DNA from: Oscillospiraceae bacterium
Lineage (GTDB): Bacteria; Bacillota; Clostridia; UBA1212; UBA1255
NCBI GenBank assembly: GCA_015069185.1
Contig: SVJB01000003.1
Location: 1 to 64,000 of the forward strand
Direction of reading: 5' to 3'
DNA length: 64,000 nucleotides
Numbering within the stretch: position 1 is the first letter of the stretch; each line of letters begins with the position of its first letter. Both the position numbers and the translations under genes were made by a program. The notes beneath the pieces are model-generated. The model was not told the origin of the DNA. It searched no databases and saw nothing but the letters and a program-made list of their open reading frames with translations. This document shows positions 1 through 8,534 of this stretch, in pieces.

Positions 1-50
1 AGTACAAGTATGCTCTCTAAATACATCTCACCTGATTCATGAATCGTCAT
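1..50 (-). CDS. DtxR/MntR-family metal-dependent repressor, N-terminus only
   Basis: Only the first 16 codons lie in the window; the rest runs off the left edge. The peptide begins MTIHESGEMYLESILV, which fits the first helix of clostridial DtxR-type regulators, where a His-Glu-Ser start is followed by a Met/Asn-Tyr-Leu-Glu-x-Ile-Leu pattern. These proteins bind iron or manganese and repress metal uptake genes. A GGAGG site (58-62 on the complement) lies seven bases before the ATG. The alternative ATG five bases upstream runs into a stop at once. A DtxR-box-like palindrome in the divergent promoter region at 181-197 supports the assignment. The call rests on a short peptide plus context, so the exact subfamily (iron or manganese) is open. 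Confidence 0.65.
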   Translation of the reverse strand, partial: MTIHESGEMYLESILV

Positions 51-81
51 ATCATAACCTCCAATAAATAACAATATATAA

Positions 82-110
82 AATGTAGCATAATTCCATA
101 TAAAAATCAA
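82..110 (-). promoter_or_regulatory. Promoter of the DtxR-family gene
   Basis: On the complement this reads TTGATT-N17-TACATT, ending about 30 bases before the start codon at 50. It fits a sigma-A promoter with exact 17-base spacing. Confidence 0.45.
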
Positions 111-152
111 TATTTATATAAAACCTTAGTACGAACGAATAAAATTATTTAT

Positions 153-181
153 TTGACATATAATAAAACAAAGAATCTAAT
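153..181 (+). promoter_or_regulatory. Sigma-A type promoter reading toward the 50-codon ORF
   Basis: TTGACA at 153-158, a 17-base spacer and TCTAAT at 176-181. The -35 is perfect. The predicted transcription start near 188 falls inside the palindrome at 181-197, the usual place for a repressor operator. Confidence 0.5.
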
Positions 182-197
182 TAGTTAGACAAACTAA
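181..197. promoter_or_regulatory. DtxR-box-like operator palindrome
   Basis: TTAGTT and AACTAA are exact reverse complements separated by five bases (AGACA). Length, TTAG half-site and spacing resemble the 17-19 bp boxes of DtxR/IdeR proteins (TTAGGTTAG-type arms). The site overlaps the predicted start of a plus-strand transcript and lies about 130 bp from the divergent DtxR-family gene. Binding is inferred. Confidence 0.5.
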
Positions 198-247
198 GTA
201 AATACAAAATGTTTGCTTTGTGAAAAAATCTGAAAGTGTACACTATA

Positions 248-400
248 ATGAAAGAATATGCATGTGATAAATTAAATTCACTCTTAGACGAAACATACAG
301 AACTCTTAAGAAAATGATCCGCGTGTCAACCGAACGCAAATTGCAAAAACCGGTTGATGTGTTAGTTGAGGAACGTTACGAACGTTTTCGTAAGTTCTGA
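248..400 (+). CDS. Small basic protein, 50 aa, unknown
   Basis: An ATG-to-TGA reading frame of 50 codons begins MKEYACDKLNSLLDE and ends in a basic tail with many Arg and Lys. I do not recognise the family. It is rich in helix-forming residues, with no signal peptide or membrane segment. The ribosome site is weak (GAAAG about 11 bases upstream), so translation is uncertain; an internal ATG also lacks one. It is the only frame between the putative metal-regulated promoter at 153-181 and the convergent RNA ligase gene, whose stop is at 405. If the operator at 181-197 is real, this is the gene it controls. It could instead be an untranslated leader or small RNA. Confidence 0.35.
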   Translation: MKEYACDKLNSLLDETYRTLKKMIRVSTERKLQKPVDVLVEERYERFRKF

Positions 401-404
401 CACG

Positions 405-1466
405 TTAGTGCCGGAATGAAGCCATATTGTCATATAAATATCTTATACGATGTGCTTCTTCTAATAAGTAATCATCATTGAGAAGCTCAAAACACAGTGG
501 CTCTGTAGTTCCCTGGTGTATGTAAGCATTTGATTCACTAACAATAATTCCTTTTTTATAATTGCCGCAGGTATATCGTCCCTGAGATTTTTTTATTATT
601 TCTTTTATTGTATAACCGAAGCTGCTTCCTGATTCTTCTATATGAACAGGAGGTAGTTTTATTTGTAGCGCAGCTTTGAGCATGTGTACCAAATCGTAAT
701 ATTTCATTGTGTCTGTCTCCAATATACTACTAATATAAAAGTTATTATCTCTGAGATTCATAGTGTTTGTGCCTGCGTCAGGGCCGCAAAAATATCCGCT
801 GATAGCAATATTTGTGCGAAAACCGGCCAACTTCTGTACAATTTTCTTCTTCTGTACGAATTGCCATAACGGATTATCACTACAAAACACATAATCACCG
901 GTTGCTCCGCAGATACCAAAATTATGTCCTATATAATAAAATGTAATCTCAATCCCATCCGGCTTTGTTGCAATATAGTAGCTCTTATCCTGTAATGCCT
1001 TATAAAGAGTTGGCTTTTCCTGTAATTCTGCTTTTGCTGTATGTAACAGATTACGACTATTTATATTACGCACGGGGTAATTGTTAAACGGATTATATGA
1101 AGTATAAGATTTAAGTCCAAGCAGCTTGTTAATATTTGCTTTCCTGTGCAAAAACTCAGTATTTTCACAGGAAAGGATGCTAAGAGGTAACGCCAGACCT
1201 TGAGAAAGATCTCCCATATATTGTAAATTTGTTATAAGATAGCCATTTTCTTCAGGGATCGGAATGGTATATGGGCGTATAAATTCAAATTGATTATTGG
1301 CTGGCAGCACTGTGCCGCGTCGCACAAATATGCACATATCTCCCGGTTTGAATTTATCGTTCTGTAATAAAACCTGCCAGCCAAGTATATGCGCTACAGG
1401 CATACCACCATGGCAAAACGGAGGGGTTATTTTATTGATTTTCTCAATAGATGCTATTGTAGACAT
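405..1466 (-). CDS. DRB0094/Rnl5-family RNA ligase-like protein, divergent
   Basis: 353 aa, similar in length to Deinococcus DraRnl, which joins RNA 3'-OH and 5'-phosphate ends through a lysyl-AMP intermediate. The N-terminal OB-fold part shows the family pattern: ASIEKI at residues 5-10, HILGWQV at 26-32, KPGDMCIFV at 40-48, SQGLALPLS at 88-96. The nucleotidyltransferase motif I is present as TKPDG with Lys168 the predicted adenylated residue, followed by IEITFYY and NFGICG. Motif IV, normally EG(I/V)VV, reads KKGIIVSES, and motif V, normally FK(V/I), reads CFELLND, so the usual Glu and Lys are not seen. Activity may be lost or altered. The start at 1466 is chosen for the AAGGAGAT site eight bases upstream; the frame extends 15 codons further without support. 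No repair partner gene is adjacent. Confidence 0.7.
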   Translation of the reverse strand: MSTIASIEKINKITPPFCHGGMPVAHILGWQVLLQNDKFKPGDMCIFVRRGTVLPANNQFEFIRPYTIPIPEENGYLITNLQYMGDLSQGLALPLSILSCENTEFLHRKANINKLLGLKSYTSYNPFNNYPVRNINSRNLLHTAKAELQEKPTLYKALQDKSYYIATKPDGIEITFYYIGHNFGICGATGDYVFCSDNPLWQFVQKKKIVQKLAGFRTNIAISGYFCGPDAGTNTMNLRDNNFYISSILETDTMKYYDLVHMLKAALQIKLPPVHIEESGSSFGYTIKEIIKKSQGRYTCGNYKKGIIVSESNAYIHQGTTEPLCFELLNDDYLLEEAHRIRYLYDNMASFRH

Positions 1467-1641
1467 ACGGATCTCCTTGTTATAGTTTTTATTGTAGCTA
1501 CATATATGCAATAGAGTGGAGGAATATTACTGAATTTTATAACATAATTTTATATCATCACTCAATACATTTATTGATTGTTACGGGTATTTGTGATAAA
1601 CTCAAGTATATATACGGTATCAGACATGGGAGGTCTCATTC

Positions 1642-4077
1642 GTGAAAGATAATGCACAAAAGAAAAAGAATACATCGGGACGTGGCAGTAACGGTCAATC
1701 CGGAGTTACGGTTAAGAATACTAAGAAAACAAAGGAAATTGCAGCTGTTGTGCTGTTTTTCTTAGGAATTTTCTTATTCTTTTCCTTTATAAATAAAACA
1801 GGAACTCTTGGCAGGGTTGTTGCAGGTATTATGTACGGAATATTTGGACAACTGGTATCATATGTAATAATGTGCTTCCTTGTTGTGTTGGCATGGACTT
1901 TGCTGCGCAATACAGCCAGTCGTATCTTTGATTTAAAAACATCTGCACTTCTTGTCGCTTTTATTATTCTGTTAGGTGCACTTATTCACACTATCTTCCA
2001 TTCTCCTTCTGATTATAGTGGATTGTCGTTCTTTGAAGGTGTTGCTGAGTTATGGACAAGCAAATATTCAGGAGGATTACTTGGTGGATCTATTTGTTTG
2101 TTGTTATTCAAATTTGTAGAAAAGGTAGGCGCTCTGGTTATTTTGATACCGGCGACGCTTATTGTTGCTATGCTTCTTTTCTCACTTTCATTAATGAATT
2201 TTGCACAAAAAACAGCCGTTGGCTTTTCACATGTATCAGACTGGCTGGGATCTGTAAGAAAAAGATTTGCTGCCTCGCGCAAAGCAAAGAAAGCTCAGAA
2301 GGCAGCTTATATTGCAAATGATATGTATAGCGATTCTATAGATGATAATGATCCGTATCCGGCACCTGTTGCTAATACAGATATTGCATTTGAATCGGCT
2401 GCTACAAGGAAGAAAAAACGTACTGTATTCAGTGATGATAACGCAGATGAGCCTAAGAAACAAAAGCAAGAGCTGCAAAATCAGTTTGGAGATTTAGAAC
2501 CGGAAGAAGAGGAACAACCTGAACCTACAAATGGAGTGCTACCGGGCATGGATAAAACTGTGAAAACAAAGACTCCTACATTTGACACAGAGATTAAGAT
2601 AACCACGAGTAAGAATGAGATTGAATATGTAAAGCCACCTGTGACTTTGCTTCAATCTGTTGAAGAACCAGAATCCACGGGTACAGAATACCGTCTTGCT
2701 GCTACACGTACTGCACGTAAACTTGAAGAAGTAATGAAAAGCTTTGGCATTGAGGCAAAGGTTATACACATCTCACGTGGCTCTAGCATTACAAGATATG
2801 AGCTGCAACCACACTCCGGTGTTAAGGTTTCCAGAATAAAAGGCCTGTCTGAAGATATTGCTCTTAATCTTGCAGCGCCAGGTGTACGTATTGAAGCACC
2901 TATTCCGGGTAAAGCAGCTATAGGTATTGAGATACCAAACTCTGAAACGCGCACAGTGTATCTGAAGGATTTAATAGAAGCAGAGGAATTTACAAATCAC
3001 AAGTCACCATTGGCCTTTTGCTTGGGTGAAGACATAACAGGTGAGCCGATTATTTCAGATATTGCTAAGATGCCACACTTGCTTATAGCAGGATCTACAG
3101 GTTCAGGTAAGAGTGTATGCGTAAACTGTATGATAATGAGCTTGCTGTACAGATCATCACCGGATGACATCAGATTTATCATGATTGATCCCAAGGTTGT
3201 AGAGCTTAGTGTATACAATGGAATCCCTCATTTGCTTATTCCGGTTGTCACCGAGCCTAAGAAAGCGGCGTCCGCATTGGCTTGGGCGGTACAGGAAATG
3301 GAAAATAGATACAGACAATTCTCGCAGTTTAACATCAGAGATATTTCTTCTTATAATATATATGCCGCTAATAATGGAATGGAGACAATGCCCAGAATTG
3401 TAATCATTATTGACGAGCTTGCTGACTTGATGATGGTGGCAAGAGATAGCGTGGAGGAGGCAATTAACCGTATCGCACAGAAGGCAAGAGCAGCCGGTAT
3501 GCACCTTATCGTTGCTACTCAAAGACCATCTGTTGATGTTATCACAGGATTGATTAAAGCAAATATCTCATCAAGAATTGCTTTTAAGGTAGCTTCACAA
3601 GTTGACTCAAAGACGATTCTTGATGTAGGTGGAGCTGAGAAGCTCATAGGACGTGGAGATATGCTTTATTATCCAAATGGCAGCATGAAATTCACCCGTG
3701 TACAGGGTGGCTTTGTCAGTGATAGCGAGATTGAGAGTGTTGTCGAATTCCTGACTTCCGCAAACAGTGAATATGATGAATGTCAGGATCCTTCAGCTGT
3801 ACTTAATTCTGTAAGACCTCTGGGAGAAAAGGCTGGTAAGAGTCCTGATGATCTTGATGAATATTTTGGGAAAGCACTGGCAATTGCTATAGAATCAAAA
3901 CAAATATCTGCTTCATACTTGCAGAGACGATTAAGTGTTGGCTACAGTAGGGCTTCTAGGTTGATTGACCAGATGGAAGAACATGGCTATATAAGTAGCC
4001 GTGATGGCAATAATCCAAGACATGTGCTAGTTGATGAGCTACCGGAGGAATTTGCTGATAGCGCATATGATATTTAA
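1642..4077 (+). CDS. ftsK: DNA translocase FtsK/SpoIIIE
   Basis: 811 aa, normal for the family. It is a hexameric ATP-driven pump that moves chromosomal DNA through the division or sporulation septum. Residues about 30-195 hold four or five hydrophobic membrane segments, followed by an acidic low-complexity linker (about 230-330) and the RecA-like motor. Walker A is GSTGSGKS at 484-491 and Walker B is IIIIDELADLM with Asp591. The C-terminal winged-helix gamma domain (about 738-800, LQRRLSVGYSRASRLID) reads polar DNA motifs. GTG start, preceded by GGGAGG at 1628-1633. Whether it acts as FtsK or SpoIIIE cannot be told from one copy; the neighbouring spoVS makes a sporulation role plausible. Confidence 0.95.
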   Translation: MKDNAQKKKNTSGRGSNGQSGVTVKNTKKTKEIAAVVLFFLGIFLFFSFINKTGTLGRVVAGIMYGIFGQLVSYVIMCFLVVLAWTLLRNTASRIFDLKTSALLVAFIILLGALIHTIFHSPSDYSGLSFFEGVAELWTSKYSGGLLGGSICLLLFKFVEKVGALVILIPATLIVAMLLFSLSLMNFAQKTAVGFSHVSDWLGSVRKRFAASRKAKKAQKAAYIANDMYSDSIDDNDPYPAPVANTDIAFESAATRKKKRTVFSDDNADEPKKQKQELQNQFGDLEPEEEEQPEPTNGVLPGMDKTVKTKTPTFDTEIKITTSKNEIEYVKPPVTLLQSVEEPESTGTEYRLAATRTARKLEEVMKSFGIEAKVIHISRGSSITRYELQPHSGVKVSRIKGLSEDIALNLAAPGVRIEAPIPGKAAIGIEIPNSETRTVYLKDLIEAEEFTNHKSPLAFCLGEDITGEPIISDIAKMPHLLIAGSTGSGKSVCVNCMIMSLLYRSSPDDIRFIMIDPKVVELSVYNGIPHLLIPVVTEPKKAASALAWAVQEMENRYRQFSQFNIRDISSYNIYAANNGMETMPRIVIIIDELADLMMVARDSVEEAINRIAQKARAAGMHLIVATQRPSVDVITGLIKANISSRIAFKVASQVDSKTILDVGGAEKLIGRGDMLYYPNGSMKFTRVQGGFVSDSEIESVVEFLTSANSEYDECQDPSAVLNSVRPLGEKAGKSPDDLDEYFGKALAIAIESKQISASYLQRRLSVGYSRASRLIDQMEEHGYISSRDGNNPRHVLVDELPEEFADSAYDI

Positions 4078-4084
4078 ATATTTC

Positions 4085-4114
4085 TTGACACTCCCTGTTT
4101 ACTTGATGTAAAAT
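4085..4114 (+). promoter_or_regulatory. Promoter for rny
   Basis: TTGACA, an 18-base spacer and TAAAAT, directly after the ftsK stop codon and about 80 bases before the rny start. The leader contains two near-repeats beginning GATAT around 4119 and 4150. Confidence 0.45.
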
Positions 4115-4196
4115 GGACTGGATATGTAGATTCGGCATTCAGATATGTTTGATATATAGATGCGGTACATTGATAATTATACTATTATGAAGGGGA

Positions 4197-5783
4197 GTGT
4201 TCTTTATAGGACCTGTATTAGATATTGTAATCCCCTTAGTTTCAGCAGCAGTTGTTGGTTGCATTTGTTGGATAATTGCAAGAAAGAGATCTTTCAAAAA
4301 AGGTTATGATACACGAAAGGCCGAGGCCGAGGCGATCTTTGGTAGCGCCGAAGCAGAGGGAAAGCGTCTTGTAAGTGAAGCCGTTAAGGAAGGCGAAGCT
4401 AAGAAGCGCGAATTCTTGTTGCTTGCTAAAGAAGAAATACACAAAAGCAGAATTGAACTGGAAAGAGAAATTAAGGATAGAAGAAGTGAGATTCAGAGAA
4501 GTGAACGAAGACTGATTCAAAAAGAGGAAAGTCTTGACAAGAAGCAGGAGTCTTTGGAGTCTAAGGAAGCAATAGTAGCTTCTAAAATTGCAGAGGCTTC
4601 TAAATATGAAGAAGAAGTCAAGAACACATTGGACAAACAGTTAGAGGAACTTCAGAGAATTGTTGGTATGTCCAAGGAAGAGGCAAAGGTATTGCTACTT
4701 TCTAACGTTGAGCAGGATCTTCAGCACGAGACTGTTATGCTTATCAAAGAGTATGAGCAGAAGTGCAAAGATGAAGCCAATGATAAGGCACGTGAGATTA
4801 TTGCTACTGCAATTCAGAAATGTGCTGTTAACTATGTTTCAGAAGCTACCATTTCAGTTGTTGAGCTTCCGAATGATGATATGAAAGGCCGTATTATTGG
4901 TAGAGAAGGTCGTAATATCAGAACTCTTGAGACACTTACAGGTATTGACCTGATTATTGACGATACACCGGAATCTGTTATCCTATCCGGTTATGATCCG
5001 ATCAGAAGAGAAGTTGCCAGACTTGCTTTGGAAAAGCTCATTATTGATGGACGTATTCACCCTGCACGTATTGAGGAAATGGTTGAGAAGGCTAAGAAAG
5101 AAGTTGACCATATCATCAAGCAGGAGGGTGAGAATGCTACTTACGAAACAGGTGTATTTGGTCTCCATTCAGAGATTATTAAGTTGCTGGGTCGTCTCAA
5201 ATATCGTACAAGTTATGGACAGAGTGTGCTTATTCATTCTATTGAGGTTTCTCGCCTTGCCGGCATAATGGCATCAGAGTTAGGCGTTGATGTGGCAATG
5301 GCAAAGAGAGCCGGCTTGTTACATGATATTGGTAAATCAATTGATTTTGAGATGGAAGGTTCGCACATTGAGATTGGTGCGGATATTGCAAAGAAATACA
5401 AAGAGTCTGACATCGTTGTTAATTCTATTATGTCTCACCATGGTGATGCAGAGCCTGAGTCCGTCATAGCAGTACTTGTACAAGCTGCAGATGCTATCTC
5501 AGCATCAAGACCGGGTGCTAGACGTGAGACTCTTGAATCTTATATTAAGAGACTTGAGAAGCTTGAGTCAATTGCAAATTCCTTCCCAGGTATTGAGAAG
5601 ACATATGCAATTCAGGCAGGTAGAGAGATACGTATTATGGTTAAGCCTGATGCAATTTCTGATGACGAGATGATAATGACTTGTCGCGATGTAGTAAAGA
5701 AGATTGAGGATGAGATGGATTATCCGGGACAGATCAAGGTTACTATGATCAGAGAGACAAGATCTGTAGATTACGCTAAGTAA
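4197..5783 (+). CDS. rny: Ribonuclease Y
   Basis: 528 aa. A membrane-anchored endoribonuclease that starts mRNA decay in Firmicutes. One N-terminal membrane helix (about 7-28) is followed by a long charged coiled coil (about 35-200), a KH RNA-binding domain with [10 protein letters not shown] at 231-240, and an HD phosphohydrolase domain with LLHDIGKS whose His376-Asp377 are the metal ligands, then SHHGD. Domain order and length are as expected. The GTG start at 4197 touches the AAGGGGA ribosome site with no spacer, which is poor, yet no better in-frame ATG/GTG/TTG exists before the membrane helix. It is followed one base later by ymdB, a common and functionally linked pairing. Confidence 0.95.
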   Translation: MFFIGPVLDIVIPLVSAAVVGCICWIIARKRSFKKGYDTRKAEAEAIFGSAEAEGKRLVSEAVKEGEAKKREFLLLAKEEIHKSRIELEREIKDRRSEIQRSERRLIQKEESLDKKQESLESKEAIVASKIAEASKYEEEVKNTLDKQLEELQRIVGMSKEEAKVLLLSNVEQDLQHETVMLIKEYEQKCKDEANDKAREIIATAIQKCAVNYVSEATISVVELPNDDMKGRIIGREGRNIRTLETLTGIDLIIDDTPESVILSGYDPIRREVARLALEKLIIDGRIHPARIEEMVEKAKKEVDHIIKQEGENATYETGVFGLHSEIIKLLGRLKYRTSYGQSVLIHSIEVSRLAGIMASELGVDVAMAKRAGLLHDIGKSIDFEMEGSHIEIGADIAKKYKESDIVVNSIMSHHGDAEPESVIAVLVQAADAISASRPGARRETLESYIKRLEKLESIANSFPGIEKTYAIQAGREIRIMVKPDAISDDEMIMTCRDVVKKIEDEMDYPGQIKVTMIRETRSVDYAK

Positions 5784-5784
5784 G

Positions 5785-6570
5785 ATGAGTGTTAATGTAT
5801 TATTTATAGGTGATATTTTTGCAAAATCAGGCCGCAGCTGTATAAATAAGCTGCTGCCTGATTTGTTAAAAGAATATAACGTGGATTATTGTATTGCAAA
5901 CGCAGAGAATGCGTCGCATGGCAGAGGTCTATCCATGGCTGCAGCAGATGAGATTCTGGAGGCAGGCGTGGATTTTTTAACTTTAGGTAATCATGCGTGG
6001 AACAATAAAGAAATATTTGACTTTATTGATAGCTATCCTATTGTAAGACCTGCGAACTTTTCACCGGATTTACCCGGAAAAGGATCTTGTGTACAGGTGA
6101 CTGAATTTGGCAATATCGGAATTATTAATATATGTGGCAGAGTATATATGGACCCATGCGATAATCCATTTGAATGTGCTCTCAAACATATTTATAAACT
6201 CAGAGAAAAGACTAGCTTAATATTCGTAGATTTTCATGCCGAGGCAACTGCGGAGAAGATTGCTCTTGCATCATATATAGATGGACTTGTTACAGCTGTT
6301 ATTGGTACTCATACCCATGTTGCCACAAGTGATGAGCGTATATTGCCCGGTGGTACAGCGTTTATAACCGATGTAGGAATGACAGGTGTGCAGGATAGTA
6401 TTATAGGAATGAAAAAAACAGGAGTTATAAACAAATTTGTTTTAGGTATTCCGCAAGTGTTTGAACCGGCAAGTAGTGCTGCTACGTTAAATGCTGTGTT
6501 AATTACTGCTGATGAGAACAGCGGTACGGCTGTTGATATTAAAAGAATTTCAATTTATTCTGGGAAATAA
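5785..6570 (+). CDS. ymdB: YmdB-type metallophosphoesterase
   Basis: 261 aa, typical for this TIGR00282 family. B. subtilis YmdB hydrolyses 2',3'-cyclic AMP and influences biofilm formation and RNase Y-dependent transcripts. Metal-binding motifs are visible in order: GDIFAKSGR near residue 9, NAENASHGRG near 40, GNHAWNNKE near 68, FHAEAT near 152 and GTHTHVAT near 178. The ATG is one base after the rny stop, so the two genes are translationally coupled; no strong ribosome site precedes it. Cytoplasmic, no signal sequence. Confidence 0.93.
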   Translation: MSVNVLFIGDIFAKSGRSCINKLLPDLLKEYNVDYCIANAENASHGRGLSMAAADEILEAGVDFLTLGNHAWNNKEIFDFIDSYPIVRPANFSPDLPGKGSCVQVTEFGNIGIINICGRVYMDPCDNPFECALKHIYKLREKTSLIFVDFHAEATAEKIALASYIDGLVTAVIGTHTHVATSDERILPGGTAFITDVGMTGVQDSIIGMKKTGVINKFVLGIPQVFEPASSAATLNAVLITADENSGTAVDIKRISIYSGK

Positions 6571-6644
6571 TTGGGAAATAATAGACCTGTGCTTTGTTTG
6601 TGTGTATTATACGCCATACATCAATTTAAAGCGGAGGCGATTTT

Positions 6645-6923
6645 ATGAAAAAAATCAGAGTATCAACAACATCGAAATGCGTAATGTTAGCAAATAGCAT
6701 TACAGTAATGCTACAAGAAGATCCAAAACTTCAGATATCAGCTATTGGTGCAGGCGCAGTTAATCAGGCTATTAAAGCGGTTGCTATAGCCAGAGGAATG
6801 ATGTCCAACTATGGTTACGACGTAGTATGTAAACCATCGTTTCGTAATGCATTAATCGATGGTATTGAAAAAACAGTCATGGATATTATTATTGAGGTAT
6901 GTGATATCGGATGTGCCAAATAG
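6645..6923 (+). CDS. spoVS: Stage V sporulation protein S
   Basis: 92 aa. SpoVS is a small Alba-like protein acting in spore coat assembly and dehydration; homologues are widespread in Firmicutes. The diagnostic stretch AIGAGAVNQAIKAVAIARG (about residues 37-55) is almost invariant in the family. The protein starts MKKIRVSTTSK and has a slightly longer C-terminus than the B. subtilis protein, ending in DIGCAK. A strong GGAGGCGA site lies before the ATG. It lies 74 bases after ymdB with no clear promoter, so it may belong to the rny operon; this order is seen in several Clostridia. Confidence 0.95.
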   Translation: MKKIRVSTTSKCVMLANSITVMLQEDPKLQISAIGAGAVNQAIKAVAIARGMMSNYGYDVVCKPSFRNALIDGIEKTVMDIIIEVCDIGCAK

Positions 6924-7030
6924 AGAGATACAACACATACAAGAAGTGTATTTGGCTGAAAAGAAGGTATAAAATCATCCAAATTCCAGGAGGAATTAAT
7001 ATAATTTTAATAAATTTTCTTTCATTTTAT

Positions 7031-7059
7031 TAGTCATAGACAAACATAAGTGATATAAT
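7031..7059 (+). promoter_or_regulatory. Possible promoter for the solute-binding protein gene
   Basis: A perfect TATAAT at 7054-7059 with a weak -35 (TAGTCA) 17 bases upstream. It ends 32 bases before the gene start. Confidence 0.35.
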
Positions 7060-7091
7060 ACATAGGGAAAAGTACTTAAGAACATATGTGA

Positions 7092-8531
7092 ATGAATATG
7101 AAAAGAACGAAAATAATCTTGCTGAACATCCTTATATTATTCTTGCTTGTTTTAGCAGCCTGTACTGTATCATCGGGGCAGGATAATGATACTATTATTT
7201 TCTGGCATTCATATCAAGGATATCAACAACAAATTGTTGATCGCATGGTAACAGAGTATAATAACACAATAGGAAAAGATAATAAGATTACTGTAGAGGC
7301 CAGATACGCCGGTAACACAGATGAAATATCTTATGTATTTAAAAAAGCTTATACTTCTGTCGAAGAACAATCAAAGTTACCTAATATCGCTATTATATCT
7401 AAAGAAACAGCATATACCGCTGTGAAATATGGCTTGATTACATTTGCAGAAACGTATATGAATCAACAGGAATTAAATAAGTATTTTGATGGTTTTTTAG
7501 AAGAAGGACGCTTATCCATGAGATCAAACACTTACTTGTTTCCTGTGTCTAAGCAAATACAACAAACAATAATAAATAGAGATTTATTTCGCAGATTTAA
7601 TAGTGCATATCCAATGTTTTCAGAAGCATCTTTTGCTTCGTGGGAGGAATTAATGAGAATGGCGTCTGCTTATTATGCATGGACAGATGCAATGACTCCG
7701 GAAATTGATAACGATGGTAAAGCTTTCTTTGCAATTGAATCTCTTGAAACTTTCGTTTATACATACACTAATCAACATATTCCTTCGTTGATTCAGTCTG
7801 GATATGATGAAATAACCATAAATGCAAATAAAGACACGTTTAAAGATGCATGGAAAATATATTATGAAGGTGTTGTAAAGGGATATATATCTACTTCTAC
7901 AGATATGGCACACAGCCTGCAGAATGGTAATATAGTATGTTACATAGGGACACCCGGAAAGGTGAAGTACTCTTCTGTGTATATTGATCTTGATGGTAAA
8001 ACAGCTCCTTTTACTGTCTTATCTGCTCAGTATCCCTCTGTTCATGAAAATAGAGTTGTAGTACCTCATTCGGGCCCGGGCGCGGTTGTGGTTGACAAAG
8101 ATGAAGAGACAAATCAAGCATCGTACGACTTCTTAAAATGGTTTACTACAAATCCTAATTTTGTTTACATCTGTTTTGCAGGATATGAAGTACCTGCGTG
8201 CTCCGAAATTGCATCTTCAGAAAAGACTTTAAATGAAATTGCCGGATTGGTAACAAAAAACGAATTGCAATATAATTTGCTTGTATGCGAATACAATCAG
8301 GTGCTGTCTTTCTCAACATACTCGCCGGCAGCTTTTACTGGATTCGATGAACTTGGTAAGAATATGAGTTCTTACTTATTGAATGAATCAAAAAGTGGTA
8401 AGAGCATGTTGGAAAATTACTTGTTGAATGGTATTGCGTATGATGAAGCTGTTAATATGGTATGTTCAGAGGCTTCCTTTGAGAGATGGTTCGCTGGCAT
8501 TCTAGATATTGTAGAGGGAGTTAATAGCTGA
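7092..8531 (+). CDS. Orphan family-1 solute-binding lipoprotein (sugar type)
   Basis: 479 aa. A lipoprotein signal with lipobox LAAC gives a lipidated Cys near residue 23. The mature part opens with TIIFWHSYQGYQQQIVDRM, the usual first strand and helix of ABC carbohydrate-binding proteins (DTITFWH-type). The C-terminal half has SGPGAVVVDK followed by ASYDFLKWFT, as in the family's conserved hinge and helix. No permease or ATPase gene is near, which is unusual for an uptake protein. Instead the stop is three bases before a cell-wall amidase gene, so it may serve as a sensor or glycan-binding partner. ATG start with a poor ribosome site; Met3 is an alternative. Confidence 0.8.
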   Translation: MNMKRTKIILLNILILFLLVLAACTVSSGQDNDTIIFWHSYQGYQQQIVDRMVTEYNNTIGKDNKITVEARYAGNTDEISYVFKKAYTSVEEQSKLPNIAIISKETAYTAVKYGLITFAETYMNQQELNKYFDGFLEEGRLSMRSNTYLFPVSKQIQQTIINRDLFRRFNSAYPMFSEASFASWEELMRMASAYYAWTDAMTPEIDNDGKAFFAIESLETFVYTYTNQHIPSLIQSGYDEITINANKDTFKDAWKIYYEGVVKGYISTSTDMAHSLQNGNIVCYIGTPGKVKYSSVYIDLDGKTAPFTVLSAQYPSVHENRVVVPHSGPGAVVVDKDEETNQASYDFLKWFTTNPNFVYICFAGYEVPACSEIASSEKTLNEIAGLVTKNELQYNLLVCEYNQVLSFSTYSPAAFTGFDELGKNMSSYLLNESKSGKSMLENYLLNGIAYDEAVNMVCSEASFERWFAGILDIVEGVNS

Positions 8532-8534
8532 TTT

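Noticed and set aside
235-249. TATAAT and the palindrome AGTGTACACT just before the 50-codon ORF
   Set aside because: No -35 lies at a proper distance, and a start there would exclude the ATG it overlaps. The promoter at 153-181 is better.
6982-7003. AGGAGG ribosome-like site inside an inverted repeat (AATTCC/GGAATT)
   Set aside because: No start codon or reading frame follows within a useful distance; it may be a chance or a regulatory dyad, but nothing supports a gene.
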